Assembly: GCA_947650365.1 (NCBI GenBank)
Contig: OX393557.1
Span: forward strand, 53,175,472-53,239,471
DNA: 64,000 bases
DNA from: Chamaelirium japonicum
Lineage: Eukaryota; Streptophyta; Magnoliopsida; Liliales; Melanthiaceae
Direction of reading: 5' to 3'
The position numbers were made by a program, and so were the translations under genes. Shown piece by piece: positions 32,430 through 42,659 of this stretch (the stretch's first letter is position 1; each line of letters opens with the position of its first letter). The notes under the pieces are model-generated. The model was given only the letters and a program-made list of their open reading frames with translations. It made no database searches and was not told the origin of the DNA.

Positions 32430-34275
32430 ACAATGTTTAAAATCCGAAACTAAGTTTAAAATTCAAAAAATGAAAACTTATAATTTTAAATTTCTTAAAC
32501 TCAAAATTCATCAATCGGAGGGTAAAATCTTAAAATATATATTAAATACTTGTTCGCAAGTCCGAAATATGAAAAACCATACAAGTAAGAATTATTGGAT
32601 GCGATCTGATAATGATCCGACCAAATCCATACCTAGTTTATAATTTAAAAGCCGAAAACTTATAATTTACAAACATTTAGACTCTAAATTAGTCAATCGG
32701 AGTAAAAAATCTTAAATATTTACTAAATACTTGTTTGCAAGTCCAAAATACAAAAAACCATACAAGTACAAATTATCGGATGCGATCCAATAATAATCCG
32801 ATCGAATACAAATCAAGTTCAAAAGTCGAAAGCTGAAAACTTATGATTTGCAAATACTTAGACTCTAAATTAGTTAATCAGAGGACAAAATCTTAAAACA
32901 TCTACTAAATTCTTGTTTGTAAGTCCGAAATATGAAAAACCATATAAGTACAAATTATCGGATGCAATCTGATAACGATCTGATCGAATTCAAACAAAAT
33001 TCAAAAGCTGAAAGACAATAATTTATGATTTACAAACACTTAGACTCTAAATTAGTCAATCGGAGGGTGAAATCTTTAAACATCTACTAAATACTTGTAC
33101 GCAAGTTCGAAATACGATACTTCATACAATTACGAATTAACGGATATGATTCGATAACGATCCTATCAAATCCAAACCAAGTTCAAAAGTCGAAAACCAA
33201 AAACTTATGATTTGCAAATACTTAGATTCTGAATCAGTTAATTGGAGGGCAAAATCTTAAAATATCTACTAAATTTTTGTTCGCAAATCTGAAATATGAA
33301 AAACCATATAAGTACAAAATATCGGATATGATAAAATAATGATCCGATCGAATCCAAACCAAGTTCAAAAGCCAAAAACAGAAAACCTATGATTTACAAA
33401 CACTTAAACTCTAAATTAGTCAATCGGAGGGCAAAATCTTTAAATATCTTCTAAATACTTGTTTGCAAGTCCGAAATACAAAAAATTATACAAGTATGAA
33501 TTATCGGATGCGATTCGATAACGATTCGATCGAATCCAAAACAAGTTCAAAAGCTGAAAGCCGAAAACCTATGATTTGCAAACACTTAGACTATAAATTA
33601 GTCAATCGGAGGTTAAAATCAATAAATATCTACTAAATACTTATTCGCAAGTCCGAAATACGAAAAATCATACAAGTATAAATTATCGGATGCGATCCGA
33701 TAATGATTCAATCGAATCCAAACTAAGTTCGAAAGTCGAAAGTCTAAAACTTATGATTTACAAACACTTAGACTCTAAATTAGTCAATCGAAAGACAAAA
33801 TCTTAAAATATCTACTAAATTCTTGTTTGTAAGTCTGAAATACGAAAAACCATATAAGTATGACTTATCGGATATGATCCGATCAAATGCAAACCAAGTT
33901 TATAATCCGAAAGCCAAAAACTTATGATTTCTAAGCACTTGGACTATAAATTAGTCAATCGAAGGGTAAAATCTTTAAATATCTACTAAATACTTTTTCG
34001 CAAGTTCAAAATACAAAAATCATACAAGTACGAATTATCGAATGCGATCCGATAATGATCCGATCGAATCCAAACCAAGTTCAAAGTCGAAAGCCAAAAA
34101 CCTATGATTTGCAAACACTTAGAATCTAAATTAGTCAATCGGAGGAAAAAAATCTTTAAATATCTATTAAATACTTGTTTGCAAGTTCGAAATACGAAAA
34201 ACCATACACATACGAATTATCGGATACGATCCGATGACGATCCGATCGAATCCAAATCAAGTTCGAAAGCTGAAC
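32430..34275 (+). repeat. 181-182-bp satellite array A (about 10 units)
   Basis: Landmarks ACTTAGACTCTAAATTAG, TCAATCGGAGG, GCAAGTCCGAAATACGA, GAATTATCGGATGCGATC and GATCGAATCCAAACC repeat with spacing 181-182 (for example 32509, 32691, 32872, 33054). Units differ from each other noticeably. The reverse complement of the array at 54.0-58.9 kb shows the same landmarks in the same order, so both belong to one satellite family in opposite orientations. Confidence 0.93.
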
Positions 34276-34280
34276 AATTT

Positions 34281-34949
34281 TATAACATTCGCCTCAAACA
34301 CACAAGATATTGATCGCTTTGTCCATGCCCGCATGAAGACTTCCCGGGAGGTCACCCGTCCTAGGTCTCTCGAGCACGCTTAACTGCAAAGTTCTTATGG
34401 AATCCGTAGCGGTGCACGATTTTAAAACACGTCTTTTATGTTTGGGAGGGAAAATTATATGTCGCTCAGGTCTCCTTCTCTCCTGATGATTTGGGACTAA
34501 CTCAGTGGCCTTGGACACCTCACCTCATCCCTTTTGGTATCACAGCCTCATGAGTCTTGGCTATTGGCTAAGCACCCCAAGTTCCTCGGCTGCACCTCTC
34601 TAACTTATTGCATCTTGGTCGTCACAATACGACCAAGATGCAATTTCAAATAGCCAAAACTCATGTGACTATGATGCCAGGAGGGATAAGGCGAGGTGAG
34701 GTGTCCAAGGCCACTGAGTTTGTCCGATATCACCTGGAGAGAAGGTGACCTGAGCTACTTATATAATTTTTTCTCCCAAACATAAAAGATGTGTTTTCAA
34801 ACTGTGCGCGACTAGAGATCCCGTAAGAACTTCGTATTTAAACGTGCTCGGGGCAAAAGTAGTACTAGGAAGGGTGACCTCCTGGGAGTCCTCATATGGG
34901 TATGGGCAAAGTGAATAATATCTTGTATGTTTTGGGGGCAGATGTTACA
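34281..34949. mobile_element. Head-to-head Cassandra-like inverted repeat with 5S rRNA-derived arms
   Basis: Two arms (34281-34534 and 34680-34949) are reverse complements along their whole length. Each holds a 5S rRNA-like stretch. The right arm has ATTTAAACGTGCTCGG and GTAGTACTAGGAAGGGTGAC (about 34806-34906, plus strand); the left has the equivalent on the minus strand (about 34321-34418). At the inner edge of each arm is a primer-site-like TGGTATCACAGC (34535-34546, plus) or TGGCATCATAGTC (34679-34667, minus). 5S RNA in an LTR with an initiator-Met primer site is the hallmark of Cassandra TRIMs. Here the two LTR-like arms face each other instead of being direct repeats. The 145-bp centre holds a perfect 16-bp stem. 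Confidence 0.7.
34607..34644. other. Perfect 16-bp stem with 6-base loop
   Basis: ATTGCATCTTGGTCGT (34607-34622) and its exact reverse complement (34629-34644) enclose CACAAT, at the centre of the inverted 5S-bearing element. Confidence 0.95.
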
Positions 34950-35938
34950 CTATAAGAGCACAATACGTACTTCATAGAAAAAAGAAGACCGATGTTTATG
35001 TTTAGGGACGTAAATATGGTGTATTTTTAAGATTTAACTTATAAGATCTAACTATCCTTATAAGAGACATTTCATAAACCACTTATAAGATCTAACTATC
35101 CTAAGCTATTCGTGTGACAGCACCCTCGGTAAGCAGGTGACGCGTCCACCCAATTAACCAAACAAGGACAAGAGACACGCCTCCTAACCCTATGATAGTG
35201 GTTTAGTAGCGACACAATTCCTTAACTCTAATGGCTGGGTGTTTAAGATATCATAACTATTCTCATTAATCACTTGGCCTATGCTACTCTTGTACCTCTC
35301 ACCACTAGTCTAGGCCACTATGATGAACTACCACTACATCCCCTATACAAAAGTAAATTTGACACGCCGACTACCGGCACGGTGATCACCCTTAGTCATC
35401 AACTCTCTACCAGCCCTAGGCATGGTGTTTCTCCGAGTTATACTCTCCATTAGACATTTTTGGAGTCATTATCTCACCTCTACTATGCCAAGACCCAGAC
35501 CACACTTTTAAGTGTCTAGGGTAAGTATAGGGCTCCGTCCTAGCTCCAAGTGGTTTCCGTAGGTTCAAAGCCTAACTGTTTTTGAAACTGGAAAAATGAT
35601 GATAGCTTCGCTTTGTTTGCATTAATGGGGTTAGGTCCCTGACCCGAAGGCTAGTAAATTGGTCATGGACAAGCAATGCCAGTCCTCAGAATCTACATGG
35701 TCGCAACTAGTGTTAGGGCTACGTAGTAGATTCAACCATCGCATGCGACGGTATGACCACCATCCACGTATGATGCGAGGTCACCCCCCTCTCCGTACGC
35801 GGTGGTCATACTGTATCTCGCATGCTAAGTTTGAATCTTCCACCTACCCTAACTTTCATATCCATAATCAACTCATCACATTCAATGGCCAGCCAACCAG
35901 CCTAATTAATCCATTTAATCCTCATGGCATATTAGCAA
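34950..35938. other. Intergenic, nothing identified
   Basis: One 22-base direct duplication around ATAAGATCTAACTATCCT (about 35040 and 35081). No gene or element is recognised. Confidence 0.5.
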
Positions 35939-36670
35939 TAGGACTGTCAAATGGGTCGGGCTAGCCCGATACCCGCCCGTCCGACCCGAAAAAATTTGGG
36001 CTGAGCCTTAAATGGGTTTGGGCTGGGCTGAGTTCGGACATAATTTTATACCCGAAAATTAATTCGGGCCGGGCTCGGGCCAGGTTCAGTCCAGCCCATA
36101 TTCAGCCCAAACCCGAATGCTTATATATTCAATTTAAAAACCCATGAAGTATTGAATCCCCTGTACAGTCTGTATTACCCGAGCATATTGAGTAATCAAG
36201 AGTCACTCCGACCCTCCGACATCTTCTTTCCATAGTTGACTGACAACCAGCACTAATTCAATGGTCAATATACCCTTTCCCAATTTGGGAGTCCCATTAA
36301 TACTATCCCACATTCCCAATCTTCTGTTTCACTTCCTTCCAAACAAAAAAAAAGTCTCTTTTTTGCACTAAAGCCCCTAACCAATCGAAGTCGGACGCCC
36401 TCCATAGCCCCATCCTAGATTCCCAATATTCCGTTACATCTATGCTTGCAGTACAAGATGTCCAATTTTTTTTGCATTTTGATTCACTACAAATCTTAAT
36501 TGGGCTGGCCCGAACTCGGCCCGAAGCCCAAAAAATAAATTGGGCTGAGTTTGGGTTGAATAAATTGGAAAATTTTTGGGCTGAGTTCGGGCTTGGGAAA
36601 GCTGATTCATATACGGGCCGAGTTCGGGCAAGGCTTGGCCCGACCCGAGCCGGCCCGATTGACAGGCCTA
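35939..36670. mobile_element. Non-autonomous hAT-type MITE, 732 bp, with 8-bp target duplication
   Basis: Ends TAGGACTGTCAA and TTGACAGGCCTA form a 12-bp inverted repeat with one mismatch. ATTAGCAA flanks it at 35931-35938 and 36671-36678, a perfect 8-bp duplication. Inner ends are rich in GGGCTGGGCTGAGTTCGGGC-like motifs in both orientations. Non-coding. Confidence 0.9.
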
Positions 36671-36789
36671 ATTAGCAACCCAACTATCATCATAGCATAC
36701 TAACAAGCAATTAACTTAACTAGCCATCATGGTTTGAAAGTATCCAAATAAGGCTAAGCATATTTCATTTAACATCGAACCGTATGAGA

Positions 36790-37245
36790 CTTATATTTAA
36801 TTATACAGTAGAATACCCATATTTATATAAGTAGAGGATACATATTTATACATTTGAATCTCGTATTTATGCTAGTACAAGATATATATTTATATCGTAG
36901 AATATTCGTATTTATATGAGTAGACGATACATATTTATACAGTAGAATATCTATATTTATAAGAGTAGAAGAGACATATTTATATTATAAAATATTCATA
37001 TTTATACAAGTATAAGATACATATTTATACAGTAGAAGACTCGCATTTCTGCGAGTATAAGACACATATTTATATAGTAGAATGCTTATATTTATATGAG
37101 TAGAAGATACATATTTATATAGTAAAAGACTCATATTTATGTGAGTAAAAGGCACATATTTATACAGTAGAAAACTCATATTTATATGAGTAGTTAACAC
37201 ATATTTATACGAAAAAGACTCGTATTTATACCAGTAGAAGACACA
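36790..37245. repeat. 45-bp AT-rich tandem repeat, about ten units
   Basis: A unit like AGATACATATTTATACAGTA with CATATTTATATGAGTAGA recurs at 36837, 36884, 36926, 36970, 37014, 37059, 37106, 37151 and 37197, a period near 45 bp. Confidence 0.9.
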
Positions 37246-37564
37246 CTAGGATTTAGGTTATGACGACGATCAAACTTAGGTAATTAACTAACTATTGATT
37301 TATATGAACACATATATTATATCTAACATGCATTTTTATAAAGTTTAAATCAAAATCAATTAAAAATACGTTAAATCAATCAAATTAAAAAGTTACAGCA
37401 TATGAATGACATCGAGGAAATCAATCAAAGGTGTTTCAACCATGTACATTTTTGTTATTGTCGGAAAAAATCCATATTATACCATTGAGGAAATAAAATC
37501 TCTTTGTAGTGTGCGGTGAATGAGGACCATTGGTTGCCTTTAATGCATGTACTTGGTTTGCGCT

Positions 37565-37870
37565 GGAGAGAGAAATAGAGAAAGAGCGTTTAGAGAGAGG
37601 AGAGATAGAGAGATCGTTTGATAGAGAGAGAGAGAGAGGGAGGGAGACGTAGAGAGAGAGAGATCAGCCCCGAAAGCCCCCGATCAACAGAGGAGTCGAC
37701 GGTGAGTATTGGCCCCCCCTAATATCTCCCGAGCTACAAGCTGGAGAGAGAAACAGAGAGAAAGAGCATTTGAGAGAGAGGAGAGAGAGAGATTGTTTAA
37801 GAGAGAGGGAGGGGGACGTGGAGAGAGAGAGAAGCCCAGATCAGCCCCCAATCGGCAGCGAGGGGAGGAT
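37565..37870. repeat. GA-rich segment duplicated in tandem (about 176 bp)
   Basis: CTGGAGAGAGAAA...GAGGGAGGGRGACGT...ATCAGCCCC occurs at about 37564 and again at 37740. Purine-rich; frames over it are low complexity. Confidence 0.8.
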
Positions 37871-39060
37871 GTTGGTGTCGAGGGAAATCAGTTGTGCTCA
37901 CTCACTAAAGGTGATGAATTACAGTTTTTTTAAATTACTCTGTTTTTTTTTTTTTTGTTATATATAGAATATGTATCCTTTGCAAAGCATTTTCTCTTGT
38001 CCTTGACTAATGCCTTCCCACCCCTCCACCCAAATTTGGATGCCAATGTTGATGTGGGCACCACCAAGGAATTTTTCTGCCCCATGACAATTTTTTTTTT
38101 CCGCTAAAAGCAGCTGCTGCATCAGTTTTATGTTTTTACGTCAACAATATAAAGGTCTTTCCTTGGTAGAAGTGAGAAGTCGTCATCAGTCAATGGAGTA
38201 AAAATCAGTATTTATGGCTTGCATCAGTTTTATATTTTCTATAGGAGCATACCAAAAATTGAAAAAAAACAAATTAATATTTGTGGCTTGATTAAGTGGT
38301 TATGGCAGTGTACGTTGCTGATTGTTATGCTCTGAATTATCTATCTCTGTTCTATTAGTGTCACATTTGATAGTAAGGATATTTCTATTGATATTGTTTC
38401 TTTAGATAATATTTAACAAATTTTCCAAAGATATATGTGATCACTTATTATTAAAAATCATGTTTATGTTAGGATTCTATTTTCCTTTGAATCAATGTCT
38501 TCATTTATTCTTTGTCTAGCTCGTTCATGTTGGCATTGTTGTGGCCGCCTTCAGTGACAAAACATATTTGGTAGGGGCAGAAAAATTGGTTTTGGCATTA
38601 ACTTATCATGTGCCATATTTTTGTTGTTGGGTGTTTTTGTGCCAATTTTATGTTATTGGGTGTTTTTATTCCGCTTGCTTGGTGAGGCATCTGGACTGTT
38701 AATGGAGTAATAGAGATCCGTCTGAATATGTTGTGATTCAGTTTTGGTTTTAGCCTATCCAAGTGCCATTTTTTTGTTGTAGGGTGTTTCCTCCGGATGC
38801 AATTTGTGGTTGACTGCATGGGACTTGAACCGTAAACAGGCTACAATGATCAATTGCCATACCAAGTTAGCACGAGAGGGAGAGAGAGAGAGAGAGGGAT
38901 TTTTTTTAGCATATTATATAAAGGGCTTATAGCCAATTTTTTTTTTTTTTGAGGAACCTAACTGAAACTCTTTTAAATACAAAAAAGGCGAGCGTGACTA
39001 TGTCCTACCAATTACCAAACTTCCATCCAATCAAACATCTAAAACAATGTAGTAGTATTG
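37871..39060. other. Intergenic, nothing firm
   Basis: T-rich sequence. A TTGTTG..GGGTGTTT motif appears three times near 38623-38790. No gene is recognised. Confidence 0.45.
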
Positions 39061-39555
39061 TAATAATATTCAGCGATGATGCCTGTCGCCGCCCAATGTG
39101 ATTGCCCCCACCGAAGGTGGCCACTGTAGTGCCAACATGAATGACTGTAGTGATGGAAGCGATCGATGATGGTGGTGGTGGTAGTTGATGGAGGCGACAA
39201 GAGTTTTGGGCATTGTTCGAGGTGAGTGCTGCTCCTTAGGCGCGATGTGGTTTTTAGTATTGGTGGTGGTGGTGGTGGTGGTGACAGTCGATATAGGATG
39301 CGAGTCCGAGCATCGCCCTGGGGTGTGTTACCGCTGAATGGCCGTTGCAATTCCAAAGCTGTCGAAGACGGCCACGAAATATAGCCACCTTCCTCAAAAT
39401 ATTGTCATCACTTACGAAATATTGTTATCTCGCTCAAAATATTGTCATTGTTCTTGAAATGTTTTGTTGTCACATTTAAAATATTATCACCTTCCTCCAA
39501 ATGTTGTACCCGCCTTTGAAATCTTTTGCGTGCCGACAGATACGGGCATTACTAG
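39060..39555 (+). mobile_element. Helitron-like 3' region
   Basis: Ends TGCCGACAGATACGGGCATTACTAG (terminal CTAG 39552-39555, next base T), in the same style as the 26523 end. It shares the CCGAAGGTGGCCACTGTAGTGCC motif near 39109. Inside are direct repeats of CTCAAAATATTGTCAT. No 5' end found. Confidence 0.5.
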
Positions 39556-39824
39556 TATATCAATATTACATGATCGGGATGGGCCTGGGCCCACGCTTGG
39601 CCCAATACTTCCAACAAATTCGAATTTCCATAATTTGCTATATTAGCTAATTCTGGGTGTTTCTATGGCACCTCCTCAACCGTATGTATTGTGGGCTCTG
39701 GTCCCACCTTCTGATGGGCAGCGACTCCATCCGACGTGTTGTGGGCTGTGATCCGACCTCCTGATGGTCTAGTGCATGACCATCCTTCCAATGTACCAAA
39801 AAAAAAAGCAACACAAGAACACCA

Positions 39825-40028
39825 GGGGATAGGAGAGTTGGCAAAGCAACTTATGCTTTGGTGATGAGGTTGTGGGTTCAACTCTTCCTCCCCTCGATTT
39901 ACTCAGGAGTGAAGTGGGAATTGCCGAGTGGGTCGGGCTTCACTCCCGGAGGGATTAGTCCTAGCCTGAAGTGGGCCATTGCCCGAAAGGTTTCGGGACA
40001 CCCGTCGATCTCAAAAAAAAAAAAAAAA
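39825..40028 (+). mobile_element. tRNA-derived SINE, copy 2
   Basis: Head GGGGATAGGAGAGTTGG...ATGCTTTGGTGATGAGG, B-box-like GTGGGTTCAACTC, body with GGGATTAGTC, tail CATTGCCCGAAAGG and a poly-A run to 40028. It matches the minus-strand copy at 25518-25710. No clear target duplication. It sits about 210 bases beyond the stop of the ubiquitin-fold gene. Confidence 0.78.
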
Positions 40029-40241
40029 CTAAATTGCAGCTTGTCACTCAGGATATATTAAAGAGTTTTTTATTTCAACCACTTGGTACACACCACATGC
40101 ATCAACGGCAACACTACAGCTGACCGTTTATAAAGCAAAAGAGTACTACATAACACGAAGCAGACGGAGGCGTACATAAAGAGGAACCCCAACGAACGGA
40201 GCAGACACCACAGTGGACGTACATATAGCAAACGGAGTTGG

Positions 40242-40478
40242 CTATATATCATCATTAGCCAAATCCAGCTGGATGTTAGCACCGTCAGGGATCGAGTACG
40301 ACTCCAGAGTCTCTTCATCCTCGAGGGTGGATCCTTCGTACTTGAGGACCTGCTGGTCAGGGGAGATGCGCAACACCTTCTGGATCTTTTCCTTGACGCT
40401 TCTGATAGTGTCGGAGATCTCGACCTCGAACGGCGGCATGACCAGACGCATGTAGACTGGCCACACGAAGATAATCAT
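40242..40478 (-). CDS. Small ubiquitin-like protein, 78 aa
   Basis: The product (MIIFVWPVYM...) aligns along nearly its whole length with the ubiquitin fold: first strand at residues 1-6, SDTIRSVKEKIQ helix at about 21-32, SPDQQVLKYEGSTLEDEETL at 38-57, and NIQLDL last strand near 69-74. It lacks the C-terminal diglycine and ends ANDDI, so it could not be conjugated like ubiquitin and is more likely a binding-type ubiquitin-like protein. I chose ATG 40478 because a good acceptor (GAACTACAG) abuts it and a donor (AAG then GTGCAT) lies at 40588, giving a 110-bp intron in the 5' leader. Without splicing, an ATG at 40532 would add 18 residues. It is intact and the only host gene here that looks whole; function unknown. 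Confidence 0.7.
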   Translation of the reverse strand: MIIFVWPVYMRLVMPPFEVEISDTIRSVKEKIQKVLRISPDQQVLKYEGSTLEDEETLESYSIPDGANIQLDLANDDI

Positions 40479-40588
40479 CTGTAGTTCATCATGCATCCAC
40501 GAAAGGAAATCAGGAAGAAGAGATCGATGCAAAATAGAGAAGAAGATTGAAGTTGATCATGAGAGGGAAGATGATCGAACACATGCAC
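40479..40588 (-). other. Putative 5' leader intron of the ubiquitin-like gene
   Basis: GTGCATGTG donor (40588) and a pyrimidine-rich stretch before ACTACAG acceptor (40479). The acceptor lies directly before the ATG that aligns with ubiquitin Met1. Confidence 0.5.
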
Positions 40589-40781
40589 CTTGATATGTTG
40601 TCGTCGTTCGTTCGATCGATCTCGATCTCGATCTCTTTCTCTTGATTGGCCCTGCTCAAAGACTCAAAAGATTGCTATAGGAATCCCACACAGGGAAAGG
40701 AGGGGAAGCCCGGCCTTTTTGTAGGCTAAACAAACATGGCCTACACAGACACGCACACAAAAAAAAAACAAAAAAAATTTC

Positions 40782-41143
40782 TTTAGACCTTGTCCCCCAA
40801 CTTGTAGGTCTTAATTAGACTTTAATCCCTAAAATTTTTAAAATTGGACCATGCCCACCCAATTTCACGGATTCCACACCGTGATTGACCAACGTTTGCT
40901 CCTGTTCACCTTCTGTGAGTGCATTCCTAGATTGACGATACTACCCTTCCATATTTAGACTTTGCCCCTTCAGTTGATAACATGTAGCTATACAATGGCT
41001 ATAAATGGGGGCCAATGTCGTAAGGGATAGTATTGTCAATATGGGAATGCACAAGGGTCACAAAGGATCAGCATAGGCAAAACGTTCTGAAAAGTTTAGG
41101 TCAAAGTCTAATTAAGGGTATAAGTTGGGGGGCGACGTCTAAA
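40782..41143. mobile_element. Fold-back MITE (about 362 bp)
   Basis: Left end TTTAGACCTTGTCCCCCAAC and right end GTTGGGGGGCGACGTCTAAA are inverted. The inner halves also pair: GCATTCCTAGATTGACGATA near 40921 with a reverse-complement match near 41020-41050. No target duplication was resolved. Parts of it recur at 41780-41815 and 42012-42140. Confidence 0.65.
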
Positions 41144-41595
41144 TAACCAAACAAAATATGCACATGCATCCATGTGACCTGGGACCCAACACCCATTTCC
41201 CTAGAAAAATAAAATTTACTCGTGAATCACGCGCCTACTTTTCTATTTTGGTTGAGCTGGGTAAGTCGCTGCATTCGATCATCCATGAATGGTTTGGGGG
41301 GTACACTAATTATGAAAAGTTTGGGTTAAAATCTAATTAAGGGTATAAGTTGGGGGGCGACGTCTAAATAACCAAACAAAATATGCACATGCATCCATGT
41401 GACCTGGGACCCAACACCCATTTCCCTAGAAAAATAAAATTTACTCGTGAATCACGCGCCTACTTTTCTATTTTGGTTGAGCTGGGTAAGTCGCTGCATT
41501 CGATCATCCATGAATGGTTTGGGGGGCACACTAATTATGAAAAGTTTGGGTTAAAATCTAACTAAGGGTATAAGTTGGGGGCGACGTCTAAATAA
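41089..41595. repeat. 225-bp tandem duplication built from the MITE end plus flank
   Basis: GAAAAGTTTRGG starts at 41089, 41314 and 41539, an exact 225-bp spacing. Two full units and a 57-base third follow. Each unit starts with the MITE's right end and continues through ATGCACATGCATCCATGTG. The two full copies are nearly identical; 60-codon frames in them are by-products. Confidence 0.95.
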
Positions 41596-41715
41596 TTTTT
41601 TAAAAAAGGGGGACTTGATGAACAGTCCAAAACATAATTTTCATTTAAGCCTAATGACAGAGGAAGAAAATGCCTCTTCATACACTTCGAATTTTCATTT
41701 GCATGCCATCACCTC

Positions 41716-41758
41716 TAAAGTAAGCCTAAACCTAAACCTAAACCTAATCCTAAAACCT
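41716..41758 (-). repeat. Short interstitial telomere-like repeat
   Basis: About six CCTAAAC-type units (TAAGCCTAAACCTAAACC and onward). Opposite orientation to the 31.6-kb block. Confidence 0.75.
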
Positions 41759-41811
41759 AAGATCTACAGGCCATGGGGAGAACCTTCTGTGAGTGCATTC
41801 CTAGATTGACG

Positions 41812-42017
41812 ATAAAGACGACCCGAATCTTTTTCTATGCATATAGATTTCTGGCACGCCTGGTGGGACCTCCTCTCCTTTCTTCCGTACCTCTGAAGGA
41901 GTTGCTTCAAGTTCGTCATGGTCAGGACAAACAACGATGCGTTTGCTTCAAGCCTTTAACCTATTGCCGAGTCTTCACTACTCCAACATGGTGATCCAGA
42001 GAATCAAGAGGATGACA
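41812..42017 (+). repeat. Extra copy of the Gypsy-2 leader segment
   Basis: ATAAAGACGACCCGAATC through GAGGATGACA at 41812-42017 repeats at 42164-42369 (offset 352) with few differences, including the primer site. The two are separated by MITE-derived sequence. Confidence 0.9.
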
Positions 42018-42203
42018 ATACTATCCCTTACAACGTTTGCTCCTGTTCACCTTCTGTGAGTGCATTCCTAGATTGACGATACTACCCCTCCATATTTAGA
42101 CTTTGCCCCTTCAGTTGATAACATGTAGCTATACAATGGCATCTATAATCTCGTGTGTTTGCAATAAAGACGACCCGAATTTTTTTCTATGCATACAGAT
42201 TTC

Positions 42204-42220
42204 TGGCACGCCTGGTGGGA
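42204..42220 (+). other. Primer-binding site of Gypsy-2
   Basis: TGGCACGCCTGGTGGGA follows the LTR end (GCATACA, about 42198) after a few bases. A second copy lies in the duplicated leader at about 41852-41868. The tRNA species was not determined. Confidence 0.7.
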
Positions 42221-42659
42221 CCTCCTCTCCTTTCTTCCGTACGTCTGAAGGAATTGCTTCAAGTTCGCCATGGTCAGGAAAAACAATGATGCGTTTGCTC
42301 CAAGCCTTTCACCTATTGCCGAGTCTTCACTACTCCAACATGGTGATCCAGAGAATCAAGAGGATGACATTCCCCCGGTAGTACGTGTCTACACTCGACG
42401 TACTCGAACTCTTGCGAATTTCTTCACACTAGAAATTGCTACCGAAGATGCTCGCCAAAGTGCCGATGAGGCCTTGGTGCATGAAGAAACAAGCCTCGAT
42501 CCTGGAATTTCTATCTAGAAATTTGGGGAGGGCCAGCCCCAACCCCGAGCCCGTTTGGGTTCTCCAACGAACTTTGCACCTCCTTTACAGGGGGCAAACA
42601 TCCCCCATTAAGCAGAAGCAAGTCTGTATAACTACGTTTCCGACAATGACGGCGAGAAT

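Larger units (their letters stand above)
30380..34280 (+). mobile_element. Probable internally deleted CACTA derivative carrying a satellite array
   Basis: From left to right: ACCGTCGGTAA/TACCGACG subterminal motifs (about 30415-30770), a C-rich leader (30790-30930) as seen before the first exon of many plant CACTA elements, non-coding sequence with telomere-like repeats, and the 181-182-bp satellite (about 32430-34275). This is the 5'-to-3' order of the CACTA at 53-64 kb with the TNP2 and tnpA genes removed. The exact left end (perhaps near CACCCAAATCAAG at 30381) is unclear, and the right end is missing where the 5S-bearing inverted repeat begins. The call is inference from order and shared repeats. 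Confidence 0.5.

Noticed and set aside
32430-34275. CRISPR-like array
   Set aside because: Whole units repeat with no separate unique spacers, and this is a plant genome; it is a satellite.
34321-34906. Functional 5S rRNA genes
   Set aside because: Both 5S-like stretches are partial and diverged, lack the gene's start and clean T-run end, and sit in LTR-like arms.
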